Shown here: piece by piece, positions 60,329-64,000 of the stretch
Position numbering within the stretch: position 1 is the stretch's first letter
How the letters are laid out: the number at the start of each line of letters is the position of its first letter
NCBI RefSeq assembly: GCF_001667265.1
Contig: NZ_LZHW01000010.1
Span: 1-64,000 of the forward strand
Reading direction: 5' to 3'
From: Mycobacterium sp. ACS4331
GTDB taxonomy: Bacteria > Actinomycetota > Actinomycetes > Mycobacteriales > Mycobacteriaceae
DNA length: 64,000 bases
Position numbers and translations under genes: made by a program
Notes under the pieces: generated by a model
What the model saw: the letters and a program-made list of their open reading frames with translations, nothing else
What the model was told of the DNA's origin: nothing
The model's database searches: none

Positions 60329-61329
60329 CGTCTGTTGCCTCCCGGCCGGGTCTGCCCGACTCTGTCAGCATCCCCCATCTGCGTCTCCACCAGATCGGAA
60401 CCGTCCGCTTCACTGTCGAGCTTGCGCAGGATCAGGCCCTCCCGCAACGCCCACGGGCAGATGTCCACGACTTCCAACGACAGCGCTCGCATGCTCGCCT
60501 CCGCCACCAGGGCACCCGCCACGATCTGGGGGGCCCGTTCGGCGCTGACTCCTTCCAATTCCGCACGATCAGCCGCGGTCATCCTAGAGATGAACGCTAT
60601 GAGTTGTCTGAGACCGTTGGCCGTCAGCGTCCTCTTGACCCGCGGTCCGGCGCCCGAAGGTGCCGCACCGGTCAGCCGAGCCAGGGAGCGGAACGTCTTG
60701 GATGAGGCCACCGCCAGATCCGGGCTGCCCGCAGCCAGCACGGTCTTGCGCGCGTCCGCCAGTTCGGTGTCCAGCCAATCACGCAGCATAGCCACCCGGC
60801 GCCGGCCCGGCGGATCGTCCGGCAGCCACTCCCTGGTCAGCCGTCCCGCCCCCAGCGGCAGCGACAGGGCCACCTCGGGCTCCTCGTCCACGCCGTTGGA
60901 CAGTTCGAGTGAGCCGCCGCCGATGTCGATGTTGATGATGCGACCCGCACTCCAGCCGTACCAGCGCCGGACCGCCAGGAAGGTCAGGCGCGACTCGTCG
61001 CGGCCCGAGAGCACCTGCAGCGCAACGCCCGTCTCGGCGGCCACGCGGGCCAGCACCTCTTCGGAGTTCGTGGCGTCGCGGACGGCGGAGGTGGCGAACG
61101 CCATGAGTTCGGCACAGCCCGAACTGGCGGCGATCTTGGCCAGCTCGTCGACCGTGGCGACGAGCCTGTCGGCGCCCTTGCGGGTGAGCTTGCCGGAGCT
61201 GTCGATGGCCTCGGCGAGTCGAAGCGCGGCCTTGGTCGAACTCATCGGGGTGGGATGGCCACCACGACGTGCGTCCACCACCAACAGGTGAACTGTGTTG
61301 CTTCCCACGTCGAGCACGCCCAATCGCAC
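60325..61329 (-). CDS. Ppx/GppA phosphatase family protein
   Basis: A 334-residue exopolyphosphatase/pppGpp phosphatase of the actin-like ASKHA fold (Rv0496-like). N-terminal LGVLDVGSNTVHLLVVDA and the second phosphate motif INIDIGGGSLELSNG are the family phosphate loops, with the catalytic Glu in FATSAVRDATNSEEV. It is a Ppx1-type length, lacking the long C-terminal HD domain of E. coli Ppx. GTG start at 61329; it overlaps the next membrane-protein gene. It may degrade polyphosphate or (p)ppGpp. It is diverged from the Cys-rich gene across 110 bp. Confidence 0.93.
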   Translation of the reverse strand: MRLGVLDVGSNTVHLLVVDARRGGHPTPMSSTKAALRLAEAIDSSGKLTRKGADRLVATVDELAKIAASSGCAELMAFATSAVRDATNSEEVLARVAAETGVALQVLSGRDESRLTFLAVRRWYGWSAGRIINIDIGGGSLELSNGVDEEPEVALSLPLGAGRLTREWLPDDPPGRRRVAMLRDWLDTELADARKTVLAAGSPDLAVASSKTFRSLARLTGAAPSGAGPRVKRTLTANGLRQLIAFISRMTAADRAELEGVSAERAPQIVAGALVAEASMRALSLEVVDICPWALREGLILRKLDSEADGSDLVETQMGDADRVGQTRPGGNRR

Positions 61330-61425
61330 GTCTGTCAACCTAGCGCGGCGGCCGGGGGTGCGCGGAAGCGCCCGCGCAGAAGGCGTTCGGCGCGCCGCTG
61401 GGCGGTGAACCCGAGCGATGTCGTC

Positions 61426-61431
61426 TACCGT
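61426..61431 (+). promoter_or_regulatory. -10 element of a leaderless promoter
   Basis: TACCGT (61426-61431) lies 8 bases before the GTG at 61440, the typical distance from a mycobacterial -10 hexamer to a leaderless start, and no Shine-Dalgarno sequence is present. A -35 is not clear. Confidence 0.45.
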
Positions 61432-61439
61432 GGAATCCT

Positions 61440-62219
61440 GTGGCAGGCGGTGTGTATCCGGGTGAGGTCGAGTTGGACTTCCCGCGTGAATGGGTCGAGT
61501 TCTACGACCCCGACAACGACGAGCATCTGATCGCCGCCGACATGACCTGGCTGCTGTCCCGCTGGACGTGCGTGTTCGGCACGCCTGCCTGTCAGGGCAC
61601 CGTCGAGGGCCGGCCGGACGACGGCTGCTGCTCACACGGCGCCTTCCTGTCCGACGACGACGACCGGGCCAAACTCGACGACGCGGTCAAACAGCTGACC
61701 GACGAGGACTGGCAGTACCGCGATAAAGGCTTGGGTCGCAAGGGGTATCTCGAGATGGACACCTATGACGACGAGCCGAACCTGCGCACCCGGAAGTACA
61801 GGGGCGCGTGCATCTTCCTCAACCGTCCCGGTTTCGCCGGCGGCATCGGCTGCGCGCTGCACAGCAAGGCCCTCAAGCTCGGCGTCAATCCGCTGACGAT
61901 GAAGCCCGAGGTCTGCTGGCAGCTGCCGATCCGGCGCACCCAGGAATGGGTGAAGCGGCCTGACGACACGGAGATCCTCAAGACCACGATCACCGAATAC
62001 GACCGCCGCGGTTGGGGTTCGGGCGGCGCGGACCTGCACTGGTACTGCACCAGCGACCCGGCCGCACACGTCGGTGCGAAGCCGGTCTATGAGTCCTACG
62101 CGCCGGAGTTGACCGAACTGCTCGGCGAGAAGGCGTACGCCGAACTGGCGGCGATGTGCCGACGCCGCAGCGCCCTCGGCCTGATCGCCGTGCACCCCGC
62201 GACCCGCGCGGCGCAGTGA
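61440..62219 (+). CDS. Conserved cysteine-rich protein (Rv0495c-like)
   Basis: A 259-residue protein conserved in mycobacteria. Cysteines and histidines cluster in [18 protein letters not shown] and [13 protein letters not shown], with further WYC and MCRRR, suggesting a metal site such as zinc or an iron-sulfur cluster. The sequence has an acidic start ([21 protein letters not shown]) and no membrane helix. Leaderless GTG start at 61440. No function is recognised. It lies between Ppx and the methyltransferase-like gene, converging on the latter with a 3-bp gap. Confidence 0.88.
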   Translation: MAGGVYPGEVELDFPREWVEFYDPDNDEHLIAADMTWLLSRWTCVFGTPACQGTVEGRPDDGCCSHGAFLSDDDDRAKLDDAVKQLTDEDWQYRDKGLGRKGYLEMDTYDDEPNLRTRKYRGACIFLNRPGFAGGIGCALHSKALKLGVNPLTMKPEVCWQLPIRRTQEWVKRPDDTEILKTTITEYDRRGWGSGGADLHWYCTSDPAAHVGAKPVYESYAPELTELLGEKAYAELAAMCRRRSALGLIAVHPATRAAQ

Positions 62220-62222
62220 CCC

Positions 62223-62993
62223 TCAGCGCACCCGGTTGGCCTCGGCCCACACGCTGCCCGCGGTGAATCCCTCGGTGCTGGTGATCTTGAGCTGATGCTC
62301 GTCGGCCAGCATCCGTTCGACGCCCGCGTCGGCCGGCCAATACCGCGCGTGCACGGCCGCAGCCATCGTGGTGCCGCGCACGGGGTCGATCCGCCACACC
62401 GACACCACGGACATTCCGACATCGGCCAGCATCCGGATCAGCGCGGTCAGCGAGTAGTAGGCGAAGTGGTTCGGCGACAGCGAGTCCCACCGGCCACAGC
62501 GGACCAGGTCGGCGATCGAGTCGAACTGCAGCAGCAGCACTCCCCCGGGCGCGGTGGACTCGGCCAGCATCCGGAACGCCGATCGCTGGTCGGGGTCGTG
62601 GACGGCGCCGAAGTTGTCGACCACGACGTCGGCCTGACCGCCGAAGACGGGGGTGAAGCCCATCTGCGTCAGCAGCGGCAGCCAGCTGCCGCCGTGCCTG
62701 CCCCCGAACTGCCGGACCGTGTCGCCGACCAGAAGTTCGGCTGCGTCGGCCGTGCGCAGCATCTGAGTGACCTCGTCGGCCCTGGGCTCCGGATAGTCCA
62801 GACACGGGTGGGTCGCGTTCGAGCTGTCACCGTCGAGCTGGGCCAGTGCGCATTCGATGCACAGCGCCAGTGCGACACTGCCAAGGTCGATCACCCGTTG
62901 AACGGCACGCGATCCGCATGCTCGACAAAACGCCCCACCGTGCACGATCCAACTCCCCCACGTCGACACACCTTGAGGCGCCACCCCCGACAT
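62223..62993 (-). CDS. Methyltransf_13/14-type C-methyltransferase-like protein (shortened)
   Basis: A 256-residue protein with a zinc-binding N-terminal motif CRACGSRAVQRVIDLGSVAL and a following CIEC, as in sugar C-methyltransferases (Methyltransf_13), then VVDNFGAVHDPDQRSAFRML, LQFDSIADLVRCGRWDSLSPNHFAYYSLTAL and GTTMAAAVHARY. The usual SAM-binding GxGxG core is not obvious; the central region is short. It may bind SAM weakly or be a non-catalytic relative. ATG at 62993 is taken; the upstream frame is spurious. It stands 40 bp downstream of regX3's 3' end on the same strand. Confidence 0.72.
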   Translation of the reverse strand: MSGVAPQGVSTWGSWIVHGGAFCRACGSRAVQRVIDLGSVALALCIECALAQLDGDSSNATHPCLDYPEPRADEVTQMLRTADAAELLVGDTVRQFGGRHGGSWLPLLTQMGFTPVFGGQADVVVDNFGAVHDPDQRSAFRMLAESTAPGGVLLLQFDSIADLVRCGRWDSLSPNHFAYYSLTALIRMLADVGMSVVSVWRIDPVRGTTMAAAVHARYWPADAGVERMLADEHQLKITSTEGFTAGSVWAEANRVR

Positions 62994-63033
62994 CCCCAAG
63001 GTGTTCCACCCTACAAGTCGGCGCGGGTGCGCG

Positions 63034-63720
63034 TCAGCCCTCCAGCTTGTAACCCAGGCCACGCACCGTCACCAGCCGCACCGGGTTGGCCGGGTCGGCC
63101 TCGATCTTGGATCGCAGCCTTTTGACGTGGACGTCGAGGGTCTTGGTGTCCCCGACGTAGTCGGCCCCCCAGACGCGGTCGATCAACTGACCGCGGGTCA
63201 ACACCCGCCCGCTGTTGCGCATGAGGTATTCGAGCAGGTCGAACTCCTTGAGCGGCAGAGTGATCAACTCTCCCGCGACGCTCACGACGTGCCGTTCGAC
63301 GTCCATCCGGACGGGGCCGGCCTCCAGGACCGCGCCGTCGACGCCGCCCTCGTCGGTGTCGCCGCCGCGGCGCAGCACGGCCCGGATCCGCGCGATCAGC
63401 TCGCGCGCCGAATACGGTTTGGTGACGTAGTCGTCAGCGCCCAGTTCCAGGCCGACGACCTTGTCGATCTCGCTGTCGCGAGCGGTCACCATGATCACCG
63501 GCACGGCCGAACGGGCCCGAAGCTGCCTGCAGACATCGGTGCCGCTCATCCCGGGCAGCATCAGGTCCAACAGCACGATGTCGGCGCCGGACCGGTCGAA
63601 CTCGGCCAATGCACTCGGACCGTCGCCCACCACCGTGGCTTCGAATCCCTCCTTGCGCAGCAGGAAGGCCAAGGGATCGGCCAGCGACTCCTCGTCCTCC
63701 ACGATCAGCACACTGGTCAT
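63034..63720 (-). CDS. regX3: Phosphate-responsive response regulator RegX3
   Basis: A 228-residue OmpR-family regulator. Receiver: acidic IVEDEES, phospho-acceptor D52 in IVLLDLMLPGMSG, MVTARDSEID switch, and DDYVTKPYSARELIARI. DNA-binding winged helix: [59 protein letters not shown]. Together with SenX3 it controls phosphate-starvation genes in mycobacteria. It is 30 bp from the senX3 stop on the same strand; the M. tuberculosis MIRU repeats between these genes are not present here. A PHO-box-like site at 15096 may be a target. Confidence 0.96.
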   Translation of the reverse strand: MTSVLIVEDEESLADPLAFLLRKEGFEATVVGDGPSALAEFDRSGADIVLLDLMLPGMSGTDVCRQLRARSAVPVIMVTARDSEIDKVVGLELGADDYVTKPYSARELIARIRAVLRRGGDTDEGGVDGAVLEAGPVRMDVERHVVSVAGELITLPLKEFDLLEYLMRNSGRVLTRGQLIDRVWGADYVGDTKTLDVHVKRLRSKIEADPANPVRLVTVRGLGYKLEG

Positions 63721-63750
63721 TGACGTAATCGTCCTCTCCTCACAGGGGTC

Positions 63751-64000
63751 CTACTCAGGTGACTCTTCGCCGTCGTCGGCGTCGTTGCAGGCCGGGATCG
63801 ACAGCGTGAAGGTCGATCCGGTGCCCAGTTGACTCCACAGCCGGATCGACCCGTTGTGGTTGGCGGCGACGTGCTTGACGATCGCCAGGCCCAAACCCGT
63901 CCCGCCGGTGGCACGCGAGCGCGCCTTGTCGACCCGAAAGAAGCGTTCGAACACGCGCTCCTGATCGGCCTTGGCGATTCCGATGCCCCGGTCGGTCACC
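63751..64000 (-). CDS. senX3: Sensor histidine kinase SenX3 (partial, 3' end)
   Basis: The C-terminal 82 residues of SenX3, running off the window edge. Visible are the end of the G1 box ([23 protein letters not shown]), an ATP-lid segment, and the G2 box [19 protein letters not shown], finishing [16 protein letters not shown]. The gene's H-box, PAS and membrane part lie beyond 64000. It phosphorylates RegX3 in response to phosphate limitation. Confidence 0.94.
   Translation of the reverse strand, partial: VTDRGIGIAKADQERVFERFFRVDKARSRATGGTGLGLAIVKHVAANHNGSIRLWSQLGTGSTFTLSIPACNDADDGEESPE

Noticed and set aside
59462..61291. 609-residue plus-strand open frame
   Set aside because: Antisense to the Rv0497-like and Ppx genes, Ser/Arg-rich with no motif.
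63721..63750. MIRU-type repeat between senX3 and regX3
   Set aside because: The gap is only 30 bp and contains no 50-77-bp repeat unit, unlike M. tuberculosis.
1..64000. CRISPR array, rRNA, tRNA or insertion sequence
   Set aside because: No regular direct-repeat/spacer array, tRNA cloverleaf, rRNA signature or transposase was recognised by eye; a tRNAscan/Infernal run would settle the RNA part.

Overview
The window reads as chromosomal DNA from a fast-growing mycobacterium (Mycolicibacterium, M. smegmatis-like). The reasons are high GC, frequent GTG/TTG starts, GTGA/ATGA stop-start overlaps, leaderless promoters, a senX3-regX3 pair, a 13E12-family HNH gene, the small ribosomal protein bS22, and gene order that I recall as matching M. 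tuberculosis Rv0490-Rv0551 read in reverse. Comparisons with M. tuberculosis are from memory; no search was run. No rRNA, tRNA, IS element or CRISPR array was seen. The first ~100 bases are an extreme G/C low-complexity stretch that looks like a contig-end artefact.

Layout. 0.1-5.3 kb: FAD/Fe-S 2-hydroxyacid dehydrogenase, a divergent GntR regulator, and an acyl-CoA ligase behind a KstR-like palindrome. 5.4-9 kb: an uncharacterised acyl-CoA-dehydrogenase-like / PIG-L / methyltransferase operon on the minus strand, facing a HAD hydrolase and a deazaflavin-type reductase. 9-17 kb: menB, an HNH endonuclease under a perfect SOS box, an SDR, a glyoxalase-fold protein, a pit phosphate-transporter block flanked by two inverted DUF3349 genes, and menE. 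17-22 kb: accessory genes (PPOX protein, secreted protein, AzlCD exporter, two-component system, nitronate monooxygenase). 22-23.7 kb: an MTA-phosphorylase-type enzyme and menA.

23.7-28.1 kb is an accessory island. It holds a Clp_N-only protein, an HTH regulator with a striking palindromic promoter, and a VTC-domain / DUF4956 / CotH-kinase operon. The VTC-DUF4956-CotH trio is the best candidate here for a poorly described system: possibly membrane-coupled polyphosphate synthesis with an extracytoplasmic kinase. 28.1-36.1 kb holds small membrane proteins, a MinD-like ATPase, and a tightly overlapped operon hemL - phosphatase - TlpA-type thioredoxin - ccdA - resB - ccsB for glutamate-semialdehyde aminotransfer and system II cytochrome c maturation. 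36.4-45 kb holds a molybdopterin oxidoreductase, two tandem deazaflavin-type reductases, a PPOX protein, a TetR/MpaB-oxygenase pair, a GGDEF protein, and a copper P-type ATPase with a CsoR-type operator.

45-52 kb: four small membrane proteins downstream of the haem operon hemA-hemC-hemD-hemB, plus a glutaredoxin-like gene upstream of hemA. 52-64 kb is conserved mycobacterial core: HAD-IB phosphatase, MaoC-like hydratase subunit, acyltransferase, epimerase-like SDR, bS22, excisionase-type HTH, proC, thioesterase, TIM-barrel isomerase, membrane protein, Ppx/GppA, a cysteine-rich conserved protein, a methyltransferase-like protein, regX3 and the 3' end of senX3. Menaquinone (menB, menE, menA), haem, cytochrome c and phosphate/polyphosphate (pit, VTC, ppx, senX3-regX3) functions recur across the window.
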